Source: Shewanella profunda (GTDB lineage Bacteria; Pseudomonadota; Gammaproteobacteria; Enterobacterales; Shewanellaceae). From it: 64,000 bases of DNA. The notes beneath the pieces were generated by a model, which searched no databases, was not told the origin of the DNA, and worked only from the letters and a program-made list of their open reading frames with translations. The stretch lies in assembly GCF_023283765.1 (NCBI RefSeq), contig NZ_JAKILG010000011.1, positions 44,760 through 108,759 of the forward strand, read 5' to 3'. Position numbers and translations under genes: made by a program. This document shows positions 55,922-64,000 of the stretch, piece by piece (position 1 is the stretch's first letter; each line of letters opens with the position of its first letter).

Positions 55922-58111
55922 ATGGCAGTAAGATTTCACCTTGCAAAACAAGGTTTGCTAGTCGCCACACTAGGACTGGCGCTTGGTGCTTGCCAAAGTG
56001 GCAATACTCCTGAGCAAAATTCAGTTGAGATGCAACAGGCGAGTGCAAATAAATTAGTTTATCCCGACACGGATAAAGGCGACTTAGTTGAAACCATTCA
56101 TGGTATTTCGGTGGCGGATCCTTACCGCCATCTTGAAGCAAACACACCAGAAACAGACGAGTGGGTAAAAGAGCAGCAAGTTTTCGGTCAAAACTATTTA
56201 GCAAAAATCCCGAATAAACAAGCCGTCGTCGAGCGTATCACTGAGCTGTGGAATTACGAGAAAGTTTCAGCACCCTTTGAACATGGTGATAATCAATTCT
56301 ATTACCGCAATGATGGTTTACAGGCTCAATCTGTACTGTATGTAAAAGGTCGTGATGGTGTTGAAAAGCCAATACTCGATCCAAATAAGCTCTCTGCAAA
56401 TGGCACGGTTGCACTATCAGGTGTATCTGTTAGCAATGATGGTAAAATTTTAGCCTATGGAGTGTCTAATTCAGGTTCTGATTGGCAGCAGTGGCAGTTT
56501 ATCAATATCGCCACAGGTAAAAAGCTTGCGGATGAATTAAAGTGGATTAAATTTTCTAACGCAGTTTGGGATAAAGAAAACCAAGGTGTTTTTTATGCGC
56601 GCTATGATGCCCCCGCTGGTGGGGATTTATTAGCCGATGTTAACTTTAATCAAAAAGTTTATTACCACACCTTAGGTACTGATCAACGTCAAGATTTATT
56701 GATTTACGAACGCCCTCAGAATAAAGATTGGGGTTTTGGAATTGATGTCTCGGAGAAAGGTGAATATTTATTATTGTCTATTTCCCAAGGTACGGATAAA
56801 CGCAATCGCTTCTTCTATAAATCTCTGTTTGAACCTAAATCTCAAGTGGTGGAATTGATCCTCAATTTAGAAGCTGAGTATGAGTTTTTAGGCAATGATG
56901 GCTCGGTGTTTTATTTTAAAACCGACTTAGATGCACCTAATGGTAGAGTGATTGCGATTGATACTCGCAATAGTGATAAATCCCAATGGCAAACGATTAT
57001 TCCTGAATCAAAGGATCCGATTAATAATGTTGCCATTATTAATGATCATTTAGTCGTGAGTTATTTACACGATGTATTAGGTCAATTATCGATTTACAGC
57101 ATGGGCGGTCAGAAGCGCCAAGATGTGACTTTGCCAGGTCAAGGCAATGTGGCAGGGCCTTTCGGCAAGGCGAGCAAAGACTATTTCTATTATGTGTTTA
57201 ATAGCTATATTCAACCCGAAACCACCTATAAGTTTGACTTTAAAACTGGCGGATCAACCGTTATTGCCAAACCTAAAGTCTCGTTTAATCCCGATGACTA
57301 TATTTCTGAGCAAGTATTCTATAGCAGCAAAGACGGCACACGAGTGCCTATGATGCTGTCCTATAAAAAAGGCTTAGTGAAGAATGGTCAAAACCCAACG
57401 TTACTTTATGCCTATGGCGGTTTTGCCATTTCGATGACCCCACGCTTTAGTCCTGCCAATATTGCTTGGTTAGATATGGGGGGTATTTACGCCGTGCCAA
57501 GTTTACGAGGTGGCGCTGAATACGGTGAAAGTTGGCATCAAGCAGGGATGTTCGATAAAAAGCAAAATGTGTTTGATGATTATTTTGCTGCTGCCGAATA
57601 CTTGATTAACGAAAAATACACTAATACATCTAAGCTTGGCGCCTATGGTCGCAGTAACGGTGGGCTCCTCATGGGCGCGGCGATAACTCAACGTCCTGAA
57701 CTGTTCGCTGCAGTATTACCTGCGGTGGGCGTATTAGATATGTTGCGTTTCCACAAATTCACGATTGGTTGGGCTTGGACAAGTGAATACGGTAGCGCCG
57801 ATAATGCAGAGCAATTTCCCGCATTACTTGCTTATTCACCGTACCATAATGTTAAAGCACAGTCTTATCCTGCGACTATGGTAATGACAGCCGATCATGA
57901 TGATCGTGTTGTGCCACTACACAGTTTCAAGTTTGCAGCCATGCTGCAAGAAAAACAACAGGGTGACAAGCCTGTGATCATGCGTATCGAGTCCAATGCG
58001 GGTCACGGTGCGGGTAAGCCAACGGCAATGAAGATCGATGAGTTTGCCGATATTTATAGTTTCCTATGGCAAAGTTTCGGTTTGACGCTGCCGCAAACTA
58101 TTGCAAAATAG
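55922..58111 (+). CDS. Prolyl oligopeptidase family (S9) lipoprotein
   Basis: A 729-residue protein with a lipobox L-G-A-C-Q (cysteine about 23), an N-terminal seven-bladed propeller (about 100-450) and a C-terminal alpha/beta-hydrolase domain. The catalytic triad is visible: Ser578 in G-R-S-N-G-G, Asp in D-H-D-D-R-V (658-663) and His695 in G-H-G-A-G-K-P. It hydrolyses proline-containing oligopeptides at the cell envelope. GATAACGAG just upstream is a weak ribosome binding site. It is monocistronic, with a terminator 17 bases downstream. Confidence 0.92.
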   Translation: MAVRFHLAKQGLLVATLGLALGACQSGNTPEQNSVEMQQASANKLVYPDTDKGDLVETIHGISVADPYRHLEANTPETDEWVKEQQVFGQNYLAKIPNKQAVVERITELWNYEKVSAPFEHGDNQFYYRNDGLQAQSVLYVKGRDGVEKPILDPNKLSANGTVALSGVSVSNDGKILAYGVSNSGSDWQQWQFINIATGKKLADELKWIKFSNAVWDKENQGVFYARYDAPAGGDLLADVNFNQKVYYHTLGTDQRQDLLIYERPQNKDWGFGIDVSEKGEYLLLSISQGTDKRNRFFYKSLFEPKSQVVELILNLEAEYEFLGNDGSVFYFKTDLDAPNGRVIAIDTRNSDKSQWQTIIPESKDPINNVAIINDHLVVSYLHDVLGQLSIYSMGGQKRQDVTLPGQGNVAGPFGKASKDYFYYVFNSYIQPETTYKFDFKTGGSTVIAKPKVSFNPDDYISEQVFYSSKDGTRVPMMLSYKKGLVKNGQNPTLLYAYGGFAISMTPRFSPANIAWLDMGGIYAVPSLRGGAEYGESWHQAGMFDKKQNVFDDYFAAAEYLINEKYTNTSKLGAYGRSNGGLLMGAAITQRPELFAAVLPAVGVLDMLRFHKFTIGWAWTSEYGSADNAEQFPALLAYSPYHNVKAQSYPATMVMTADHDDRVVPLHSFKFAAMLQEKQQGDKPVIMRIESNAGHGAGKPTAMKIDEFADIYSFLWQSFGLTLPQTIAK

Positions 58112-58127
58112 CGAACTATGTTAATGG

Positions 58128-58155
58128 AATGGGGTCATTTGACCCCATTGTTTTT
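58128..58155 (+). terminator. Terminator of the S9 peptidase gene
   Basis: AATGGGGTCA/TGACCCCATT perfect 10-bp stem with a two-base loop, then GTTTTT. Confidence 0.9.
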
Positions 58156-58280
58156 CACAAACCCCCTAATTCCACTGAAACCCGCATTATCCCTATCTAT
58201 ATCTTCATGGAGTCATTCACAAGTCTTGTTTCCCTAGGTATAGTAGCCTCAATTTTTCAACCAAAATTTGCTTCCTTTAA

Positions 58281-58682
58281 ATGACGTTTCATTGGCCTAT
58301 ATCTGTCTATTACGAAGACACCGACGCTGGCGGCGTTGTCTATCATTCAAACTATCTCAACTTTTTTGAGCGTGCGAGAACCGAATGGCTAAAAGCCCTT
58401 GGTGTAAGTCAGACTGCGTTGTTGGCCGACGATACGGCATTTGTAGTAAAGCGTGCTGAACTCGATTTTCGAAAAGCCGCACGTTTTGAACAGAACCTTA
58501 TTGTAGAAACTAAGGTCATAGAGTTGAAAAAGGCCTCGTTGGTATTTCATCAACGCTTGGTTGATCATCAGGGAGAATGTTATTGTGAAGGCTCAGTGCT
58601 TGTGGTCTGTGTAGCCTTATCACGTATGCGTCCCCGTGCTATCCCCTTAAATATTGTGCAGGAGTTTGACAGTGCAAGCTGA
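58281..58682 (+). CDS. ybgC: Tol-Pal-associated acyl-CoA thioesterase YbgC
   Basis: A 133-residue hotdog thioesterase with the motif [16 protein letters not shown] (about 10-25), where D15 is catalytic. It hydrolyses short-chain or ACP-linked acyl thioesters in the cytoplasm. It is the first gene of the tol-pal operon, as in E. coli. Its end overlaps tolQ by 11 bases. There is no strong ribosome binding site. Confidence 0.94.
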   Translation: MTFHWPISVYYEDTDAGGVVYHSNYLNFFERARTEWLKALGVSQTALLADDTAFVVKRAELDFRKAARFEQNLIVETKVIELKKASLVFHQRLVDHQGECYCEGSVLVVCVALSRMRPRAIPLNIVQEFDSAS

Positions 58683-59358
58683 TATGTCGATTGTTGGGTT
58701 ATTTTTACAAGCCAGTTTATTAGTGAAGTTTGTCATGTTCACTTTACTTTGCTTGTCGGTAATGTCTTGGACGGTGATTCTGCAACGCCGTAACTTATTG
58801 ACATCGGCTAAAAGTAAATCGGTAAAATTTGAAGATAAATTTTGGTCAGGCGTAGATTTAAACCGTCTGTATAAAGAGTTATCTGCTCGTCCCGATAATA
58901 CTGGCTTAGAGTCATTATTCGTGACTGGTTTTAAAGAATATTCACGTTTAAATAAATTAAATAGTAAAGTGCCAGACGCTGTGATGGACGGTACTTCCCG
59001 TGCCATGCGTGTGACGCTTTCTCGCGAAATGGAAAAATTGGAAGCTAATTTGCCGCTATTAGCCACCATTGGTTCAACTAGCCCCTATATCGGTTTATTT
59101 GGTACGGTATGGGGTATTATGAACTCATTTATTGCAATTGGCTCAATGGAAAACGCCACATTAGCAATGGTTGCCCCAGGTATTGCAGAAGCATTGATCG
59201 CAACGGCTATGGGCCTATTTGCGGCAATTCCAGCAGTTATTGCTTACAACCGTTTCTCGACTCAAGTCGATAAATTGGAAATGGCCTACGCAAACTTTAT
59301 GGAAGAGTTTTCCAGTATTTTGCATCGCCAAGCGTACAGCGAGAAGGAAGGGGCATAA
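58672..59358 (+). CDS. tolQ: TolQ, proton-channel subunit of the Tol-Pal motor
   Basis: A protein of about 228 residues with three membrane helices (about 15-36, 130-155 and 165-190), homologous to ExbB and MotA. It forms with TolR the proton-driven motor that powers TolA. The start GTG at 58672 is preceded by GGAG (58661-58664) at seven bases. An ATG at 58684 is the alternative. The end overlaps tolR (TAATG). Confidence 0.94.
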   Translation: MQADMSIVGLFLQASLLVKFVMFTLLCLSVMSWTVILQRRNLLTSAKSKSVKFEDKFWSGVDLNRLYKELSARPDNTGLESLFVTGFKEYSRLNKLNSKVPDAVMDGTSRAMRVTLSREMEKLEANLPLLATIGSTSPYIGLFGTVWGIMNSFIAIGSMENATLAMVAPGIAEALIATAMGLFAAIPAVIAYNRFSTQVDKLEMAYANFMEEFSSILHRQAYSEKEGA

Positions 59359-59792
59359 TGCAACCAGCTTATCAGCGTAAACGTCGTCGCCCCGTTGCTG
59401 AAATTAACGTGGTGCCCTATATCGACGTCATGCTAGTGCTGTTAATTATCTTTATGGTGACAGCACCCATAGTAACTCAAGGGGTAAAAGTGGAGCTGCC
59501 CCAAGGGGCTGCGGAAGTTTTACCTGCGGACAGTAAACCGCCCGTCGTTGCCTCGATTGATGGTGATGGAGATTATTATCTGAATAAAGGTGGTTCAACG
59601 AATGTGCCTATGGATTTGGACGAACTTGCTCACGAGGTAGCTGCAATTATGCTAGTTACTCCAGAGGTTCCTGTAGTAGTTAAAGCCGACAGAAATATTC
59701 CTTACGATAAAGTGATTCAGTTGATGGTGACCTTGCAAGGTGCTGGCGTACCATCAGTCGGTTTGATGACGGATTCACCCAAGGAGAAATAG
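59358..59792 (+). CDS. tolR: TolR, stator subunit of the Tol-Pal motor
   Basis: A 144-residue protein with one N-terminal membrane helix. The motif I-N-V-V-P-Y-I-D-V-M-L-V-L-L (about 16-29) contains the proton-binding Asp (D23). It has a periplasmic domain like ExbD. The start overlaps the tolQ stop by one base and its own stop is adjacent to the tolA GTG. Confidence 0.95.
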   Translation: MQPAYQRKRRRPVAEINVVPYIDVMLVLLIIFMVTAPIVTQGVKVELPQGAAEVLPADSKPPVVASIDGDGDYYLNKGGSTNVPMDLDELAHEVAAIMLVTPEVPVVVKADRNIPYDKVIQLMVTLQGAGVPSVGLMTDSPKEK

Positions 59793-60782
59793 GTGGCGGA
59801 TAATTCAAATGTTGCATTACCTCTGTCAATTTCAGCAGGTATTCATATTGGCGTGATAATTATTCTAGCGCTTGGCGTTGACTTCACCCATAAACCTGAA
59901 CTTGTGCAACAAGTTAGTGCCCCTGCGGTAAAAGCTGTTATGGTGGATCAGCAGAAAGTCGCTAATCAGGTTGAAAAGCTTAAGCAGGAAATGCGTGAAG
60001 CTGAGCGTCTTGAACAAGAACGTCAAGCCGAACTTGAACGCAAAGCTCAAGAGGCAAAGCAAGCACGCGAACGTGAACAAGCACAGCTTAAAAAGCTAGA
60101 GCAAGAACGTAAACATCAAGAGATTGAAACTCAAAAGGCCAACGAGGCTGCCAAAGTCGCGCAGGTGAAACAGCAGCAGGAAAAGGAAAAGGCGCAAAAA
60201 GCCGAAGCCGACCGTAAGCTGAAAGAACAAGAGCGTAAAGTTGCCGAAGAAGCCGCAGAGAAAGCGGCAGAAAAACGTAAGACTGAGGAAGCAGCTGCAG
60301 CGAAGGCGGAAACTGAGCGTAAGCAGAAGGAAGAGGCTGAACGCAAGAAGAAAGAAGAAGCCGATCGTAAACTGAAGGAAGAAGCCGAACGTAAACGTAA
60401 AGCTGACGCAGAAGCCAAAGCCCGTGCACAACAAGAGCAGGAAATGGCAGATGCTTTAGCAGCCGAGCAGACGGCGTTGTCGCAAACCATGAATAAGCAG
60501 ATGCAAACGGAAGTTGGTAAGTATCAGGCAATGATTAAATCGACGATTCAACGCAATCTTGTTGTTGATGAATCGATGCGCGGCAAAACTTGTAAGGTCT
60601 CTGTACGTTTAGCTAATGATGGTTTTGTGATCAGTAGTCAAACCCAAGGCGGTGATGCAAATGTGTGTCGGGCGACTAAAGCCGCGATTTTAAAGGCGGG
60701 TAAGCTGCCTGTGTCTCCAGATCCTGCAGTTTATAACTTGATGAAAGAAATTAACTTAATCGTTGAACCAACGTTTAATTAA
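59793..60782 (+). CDS. tolA: TolA, periplasm-spanning protein
   Basis: A 329-residue protein with an N-terminal membrane helix (about 10-32). A long alpha-helical domain (about 45-235) consists of Lys/Glu/Ala-rich repeats such as [10 protein letters not shown]-terminal globular domain (about 245-329) has the conserved C-K-V-S-V-R-L and D-A-N-V-C segments that hold a disulphide. It links the TolQR motor to Pal and TolB at the outer membrane. The GTG start is preceded by AAGGAG. Confidence 0.94.
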   Translation: MADNSNVALPLSISAGIHIGVIIILALGVDFTHKPELVQQVSAPAVKAVMVDQQKVANQVEKLKQEMREAERLEQERQAELERKAQEAKQAREREQAQLKKLEQERKHQEIETQKANEAAKVAQVKQQQEKEKAQKAEADRKLKEQERKVAEEAAEKAAEKRKTEEAAAAKAETERKQKEEAERKKKEEADRKLKEEAERKRKADAEAKARAQQEQEMADALAAEQTALSQTMNKQMQTEVGKYQAMIKSTIQRNLVVDESMRGKTCKVSVRLANDGFVISSQTQGGDANVCRATKAAILKAGKLPVSPDPAVYNLMKEINLIVEPTFN

Positions 60783-60792
60783 AAGGAGTCCC

Positions 60793-62121
60793 ATGAAAAT
60801 TTTGGCAAAATGGTTAGCATTGGCAGTATTGCTATGCAGCACCCCCGCAAAAGCGGCATTGGATATTGTGATTACTGAAGGTGTTGATGCAGCCCGTCCT
60901 ATCGCCGTCATGCCTTTTGTATGGCAAGGCACTGGTACGCCGCCTCAAGCCATCGCTGATGTGGTCATGTCAGATCTTGTGCGTAGTGGCACTTTTAAAC
61001 CTTTAGACGAGTTAGGATTGCCCCAGCGTAATATTGGAGCAGTAGCGCAATTTCAGGCCAATGCTTGGGCGAGTGTGGGTGCAGAGGCCTTGGTTTTAGG
61101 TTCAGTTAAGCCCTATGGCGCAGATCAGTATCTTGTTAGTTTTGATCTGATTGATCTTGTTAAAGCGCAAAACCAAAGCTTAAAAGGTGCTGTCAGTCCA
61201 ACTGAGTTTTTGATGGACAGCCGCCAAACCGTCATATCAGCGGCACAATTTCGCCAATATGGACATAGGATCAGCGATATTGTTTATGAAAAATTGACAG
61301 GTATCCGCGGTGCATTTTTAACGCGTATCTCTTACGTGGTTGTAAACCATGGGCAAAAAGCACCCTATCAGTTGATGATTGCTGACTATGACGGTTTTAA
61401 CGAGCAAATGTTACTGCGCTCGCCTGAACCGTTAATGTCACCGACTTGGTCACCTGATGGACGTCGTTTGGCTTATGTGAGTTTTGAAAACAAGAAAGCC
61501 GAAATTTTTGTACAAGATCTGTATACCCAAGTGCGCACTAAGGTGAGCAGTTTCTCTGGTATTAATGGTGCGCCCGCATTTTCACCTGATGGAAAATCCC
61601 TAGCGGTGACTTTATCTAAGGATGGTCAACCCGAAATTTACATCATTGATATCGCAACAAAGGCTATTAAGCGCATTACTAACCATTATGCAATCGATAC
61701 AGAGGCCACTTGGTATCCTGATGGCAAATCTCTGTTGTTTACCTCTGAGCGTGGTGGTAAACCCCAGTTATATCGCGTAGATTTAGCTTCTGGCAAAGTT
61801 AATCGTGAAACCTTTGAAGGTGAATGGAATATGGGTGGTTCTATTACTCCCGATGGCCGTAGTATGATCTTTGTTAACCGAACAAATGGTAAATTTAATA
61901 TTGCGCGTATGGATCTTAATACGCGTTTTATGCAGGTGCTGACATCGACACGTCTAGACGAATCTCCAAGTGTGGCTCCCAATGGAACTATGGTGATTTA
62001 TGGCACTACGTATCAAGGCAAACAAGTTTTAGCAGCTGTTTCTACGGACGGACGCTTTAAAGCAAGATTACCGGTAGGTCAGGGTGAGGTTAAATCACCT
62101 TCTTGGTCTCCGTTTCTCTAA
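60793..62121 (+). CDS. tolB: TolB, periplasmic beta-propeller protein
   Basis: A protein of about 442 residues with a signal peptide ([12 protein letters not shown], cleaved after A-K-A near 25), an N-terminal TolB domain (about 26-160) and a six-bladed propeller with repeated S-P-D-G motifs (S-P-D-G-R-R, S-P-D-G-K-S, Y-P-D-G-K-S, T-P-D-G-R-S). It binds Pal and regulates its interaction with TolA. The ATG at 60793 has AAGGAG upstream. An earlier in-frame start would lie inside tolA. Confidence 0.95.
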   Translation: MKILAKWLALAVLLCSTPAKAALDIVITEGVDAARPIAVMPFVWQGTGTPPQAIADVVMSDLVRSGTFKPLDELGLPQRNIGAVAQFQANAWASVGAEALVLGSVKPYGADQYLVSFDLIDLVKAQNQSLKGAVSPTEFLMDSRQTVISAAQFRQYGHRISDIVYEKLTGIRGAFLTRISYVVVNHGQKAPYQLMIADYDGFNEQMLLRSPEPLMSPTWSPDGRRLAYVSFENKKAEIFVQDLYTQVRTKVSSFSGINGAPAFSPDGKSLAVTLSKDGQPEIYIIDIATKAIKRITNHYAIDTEATWYPDGKSLLFTSERGGKPQLYRVDLASGKVNRETFEGEWNMGGSITPDGRSMIFVNRTNGKFNIARMDLNTRFMQVLTSTRLDESPSVAPNGTMVIYGTTYQGKQVLAAVSTDGRFKARLPVGQGEVKSPSWSPFL

Positions 62122-62167
62122 TGTATTACACTGATTTATTAACATTTAATTTTATAAGGAACACGTA

Positions 62168-62704
62168 ATGGATCTGAACAAGTTGTTAAAAGCTATGTTG
62201 GTAGCACTTCCAATTATGGCTATTAGTGCATGTAGCTCAACTTCTGAATCAGAAACTGATGCAATGGGCTCTACAAATGGTTCTGGTAGTGAACTGAATG
62301 GCGGTGGCGTTCAAACGGGTGGTATTGGCGCTCTGTTGTCACCAGAAGAGCAACAACGTCAGCAGTTAGAAGAGTTAAGAAGAGAGCACATCATTTACTT
62401 CGACTTTGACCGCAGTGAAGTTCAAACTGAATTCGCCGCAATATTAGAAGCCCATGGCACTTATCTAGTTGAACACCCAAGTGTGCGTGTACTGATTGAA
62501 GGCCATGCGGATGAGCGTGGTACTCCTGAGTACAACATTGCTCTAGGTGAGCGCCGTGCTAAAGCTGTTGCTAAATACTTACAAGGTATGGGTGTACAAC
62601 CTAGCCAAATGAGTGTCGTCAGCTATGGCGAAGAAAAGCCATTAGACTTTTCTCGTACAGATGAAGGTTTTGGTAAAAACCGTCGCGCAGTTTTAGTTTA
62701 CTAA
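62168..62704 (+). CDS. pal: Peptidoglycan-associated lipoprotein Pal
   Basis: A 178-residue outer-membrane lipoprotein with a lipobox I-S-A-C-S (cysteine about 22), a flexible Ser/Gly-rich linker (about 25-55) and an OmpA-like domain. The peptidoglycan-binding motif includes Y-F-D-F-D-R, E-G-H-A-D-E-R-G-T and N-R-R-A-V-L-V-Y. It ties the outer membrane to the cell wall and is the cargo of the Tol system during division. Confidence 0.96.
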   Translation: MDLNKLLKAMLVALPIMAISACSSTSESETDAMGSTNGSGSELNGGGVQTGGIGALLSPEEQQRQQLEELRREHIIYFDFDRSEVQTEFAAILEAHGTYLVEHPSVRVLIEGHADERGTPEYNIALGERRAKAVAKYLQGMGVQPSQMSVVSYGEEKPLDFSRTDEGFGKNRRAVLVY

Positions 62705-62728
62705 GATTGAATTACGGAGAGTAACTAC

Positions 62729-63478
62729 ATGAAACGTGCCGTCTTAATTACGGCAATGTTCCTTGGCGCGGGTGCTGCAGTTGCAGCGCCGGCACCAGTG
62801 GAAGATATTGCTGGTGGTTCAGGTGATGACAGACTTGCTCGTTTAGAGCGCATAGTTAAATCGAGACAACAAGGCGAGTTAGAAATGCAGCGTCGTCTGG
62901 ATACTCTGCAGCAGGAAGTTCTCGAATTACGTGGTTTAACCGAACAACAGAATTATCAAATAGAGCAGATGCAACAGCGTCAACGTCAGCTTTATGATGA
63001 CGTAGCTAATTTATCATCAAAGGCTTCTGCCGCCCCAGCAGCTTCTGCTGCGACATCAATACCTTCTGCGGCTACTGCAAATGCTGCCGCAAGTAGCCTA
63101 AGCGAAACTGCAAGTTATGAAAGCGCCGTTAACTTAGTTTTGAAAGAACGTAAGTATGATGATGCTATTCCTGCATTTCGTGCCTTTATTAAACAATACC
63201 CAGATTCAGTATATGCCGCTAATGCTAATTACTGGTTAGGACAGTTGTTATTTAATAAGAGTGAATTTGCAGAAGCGAAGCAAGCCTTCAATACTGTGGT
63301 TGTACGTTTTAGTGATTCGAATAAACGTGGCGATAGTTTAGTAAAACTTGGCATGATCGCAGAGAAAACAGGTGACAAAGCCGGTGCCACTCAATATTAC
63401 CAACAAGTAGTGAAAGACTACGCAAACAGCGCAGCTGCACGTATCGCCCAGCAGCAATTAGCTGCAATTAAAGTGTAA
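62729..63478 (+). CDS. cpoB: Cell division coordinator CpoB (YbgF)
   Basis: A 249-residue periplasmic protein with a signal peptide (…F-L-G-A-G-A-A-V-A-A-P), an N-terminal trimerisation coiled coil (about 30-95), an Ala/Ser-rich linker (about 100-125) and a C-terminal TPR domain (Y-E-S-A-V-N-L-V-L-K, Y-W-L-G-Q-L-L-F, G-A-T-Q-Y-Y-Q-Q-V-V-K). It coordinates Tol-driven outer-membrane constriction with septal peptidoglycan synthesis. It is the last gene of the operon. Confidence 0.93.
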   Translation: MKRAVLITAMFLGAGAAVAAPAPVEDIAGGSGDDRLARLERIVKSRQQGELEMQRRLDTLQQEVLELRGLTEQQNYQIEQMQQRQRQLYDDVANLSSKASAAPAASAATSIPSAATANAAASSLSETASYESAVNLVLKERKYDDAIPAFRAFIKQYPDSVYAANANYWLGQLLFNKSEFAEAKQAFNTVVVRFSDSNKRGDSLVKLGMIAEKTGDKAGATQYYQQVVKDYANSAAARIAQQQLAAIKV

Positions 63479-63484
63479 TTAACT

Positions 63485-63510
63485 AAAAAACATACTCTTA
63501 GTCTGTTTTT
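63485..63510 (+). terminator. Possible terminator of the tol-pal operon
   Basis: AAACA-T-ACT/AGT-C-TGTTT stem with one mismatch and a small loop, followed by TTTT. Weak but well placed. Confidence 0.5.
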
Positions 63511-63542
63511 CATGCAAACGATAAAAAAATGGGAATTTGCGC

Positions 63543-63570
63543 TTGCATGGGAAGATGAAAAAGGTATTAT
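63543..63570 (+). promoter_or_regulatory. Promoter of the tRNA-Lys cluster
   Basis: TTGCAT (63543-63548) and TATTAT (63565-63570), 16 bases apart. They are followed by a GC-rich discriminator (GGCGCCC), the usual feature of stringently controlled stable-RNA promoters. It lies 50 bases before the first tRNA. Confidence 0.65.
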
Positions 63571-63620
63571 AGGCGCCCTCAGAGCGGCGAGGTCGTTCGG
63601 GGCGCAAAATACCAGTAAAT

Positions 63621-63696
63621 GGGTCGTTAGCTCAGTCGGTAGAGCAGTTGGCTTTTAACCAATTGGTCGAAGGTTCGAATCCTTCACGACCCACCA
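63621..63696 (+). tRNA. tRNA-Lys (UUU)
   Basis: A 76-base cloverleaf with encoded CCA. The acceptor pair is GGGTCGT/ACGACCC, the anticodon TTT is at 63654-63656, and the T-loop is TTCGAAT with a GAAGG/CCTTC stem. Reads AAA and AAG codons. Confidence 0.97.
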
Positions 63697-63731
63697 CTTA
63701 CTCTAATGAATAGAATAAGTTAGTGGTTTTT
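63691..63731 (+). terminator. Possible terminator after the first tRNA-Lys
   Basis: CCACT…AGTGG arms, with the left arm including the CCA end of the tRNA, and TTTTT after the right arm. The stem is imperfect inside. Confidence 0.4.
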
Positions 63732-63754
63732 AGTGTGATAGTTATAAGTATATT

Positions 63755-63844
63755 GGGTCGTTAGCTCAGTCGCTTTTTTATAAAGCGAGGGCAGTTGGCT
63801 TTTAACCAATCAGTCGAATGGTTCTAATCCCTCACGGCACACCA
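63755..63844 (+). pseudogene. Degenerate tRNA-Lys copy with a hairpin inserted in the D-arm
   Basis: A 90-base copy of the flanking tRNA-Lys. The D-loop is expanded by about 13 bases so that it holds a 7-bp perfect stem TCGCTTT/AAAGCGA with a five-base loop, and the D-stem still closes with one G-U pair. The anticodon arm is intact (TTT anticodon). The T-stem has two mismatches, the T-loop reads TTCTAAT, and the acceptor stem has a G-A mismatch at the second pair. It probably is a decaying tandem duplicate. Confidence 0.7.
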
Positions 63845-63895
63845 CTTTACTGAAAGTGCATAAATCAGCGTAACAGTTTTAATAGACATATAGAT

Positions 63896-63971
63896 GGGTC
63901 GTTAGCTCAGTCGGTAGAGCAGTTGGCTTTTAACCAATTGGTCGAAGGTTCGAATCCTTCACGACCCACCA
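63896..63971 (+). tRNA. tRNA-Lys (UUU), second intact copy
   Basis: Identical over all 76 bases to the copy at 63621-63696, including the encoded CCA. The anticodon TTT is at 63929-63931. Confidence 0.97.
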
Positions 63972-64000
63972 CTTAATCTTACGCATTGTGAATGCAAGAT

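Noticed and set aside
60088..60531. Long minus-strand frames opposite tolA
   Set aside because: The repetitive Lys/Glu/Ala codons of tolA leave the other frames open by composition; the Leu/Phe/Ser-rich products are artefacts.
1..64000. CRISPR array, prophage, integrase or restriction/defence island
   Set aside because: No regularly spaced repeats, phage genes, recombinase or restriction-type genes were found; apart from the small AT-rich pair the gene content is conserved chromosomal.

Overview
The window looks like a contiguous piece of a gammaproteobacterial chromosome, most probably Shewanella (putrefaciens/baltica/oneidensis type). The basis is protein-level resemblance to Shewanella MsbA, RNase E and MotY as I remember them, a moderate G+C of roughly 45 percent, and E. 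coli-like gene order in several blocks (msbA-lpxK-ycaR, rne/rluC/maf/yceD/rpmF/plsX/fab, purMN/upp, tol-pal). I ran no searches. Species cannot be fixed from the sequence alone.

Layout. 1-8.3 kb: a PsiE-family fragment, a DUF2062 protein, comEC, the lipid A genes msbA and lpxK, a ycaR-type Trm112 protein, a lipoprotein, a CbiM-like membrane protein and a glutaredoxin-like protein. 8.6-18.8 kb: a very large AsmA-like DUF748 protein, DUF445, VOC and DUF1289 proteins, cdd, sbcB (exonuclease I), an unrecognised 268-residue protein, rlmA and a cold-shock gene with a long leader. 18.9-19.6 kb: a gene-poor stretch holding an IS5-type transposase relic. 19.7-26.1 kb: rne, rluC, a HAD phosphatase and maf. 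26.3-32.7 kb: the fatty-acid block yceD-rpmF-plsX-fabH-fabD-fabG-acpP-fabF. 32.9-38.1 kb: a small membrane protein, a hotdog thioesterase, a beta-hydroxyacid dehydrogenase, a mutarotase and a DmdC-type acyl-CoA dehydrogenase.

38.4-43.3 kb: a TonB-dependent siderophore receptor behind a Fur-like site, then an AT-rich pair of orphan genes (a DUF1444-like zinc-ribbon membrane protein and a DKNYY-type lipoprotein). 43.4-53.6 kb: asnB, an M28 peptidase, a NagD-type phosphatase, purM-purN, upp, a Na+/H+ antiporter-family protein and a 2-Cys peroxiredoxin. 53.7-58.1 kb: rnt, motY, a 556-base intergenic region and a prolyl-oligopeptidase lipoprotein. 58.3-63.5 kb: the envelope operon ybgC-tolQ-tolR-tolA-tolB-pal-cpoB. 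63.6 kb to the end: a tRNA-Lys cluster with two intact genes flanking a degenerate copy.

Most of the window is conserved housekeeping DNA. The most interesting signal is in the 556-base gap between motY and the S9 peptidase. A complete minus-strand transcription unit lies there (about 55609 down to 55441): a good sigma70 promoter, a 5' hairpin beginning at the predicted start, a CU-rich single-stranded segment, and a textbook terminator with eight U residues. A CRP-like palindrome sits about 90 bases upstream. It looks like an unannotated, possibly CRP-controlled small RNA. Secondary points of interest are the tRNA-Lys copy with a hairpin inserted in its D-arm, the AT-rich orphan pair, a 15-bp tandem repeat near asnB, and several strong unexplained hairpins between genes.
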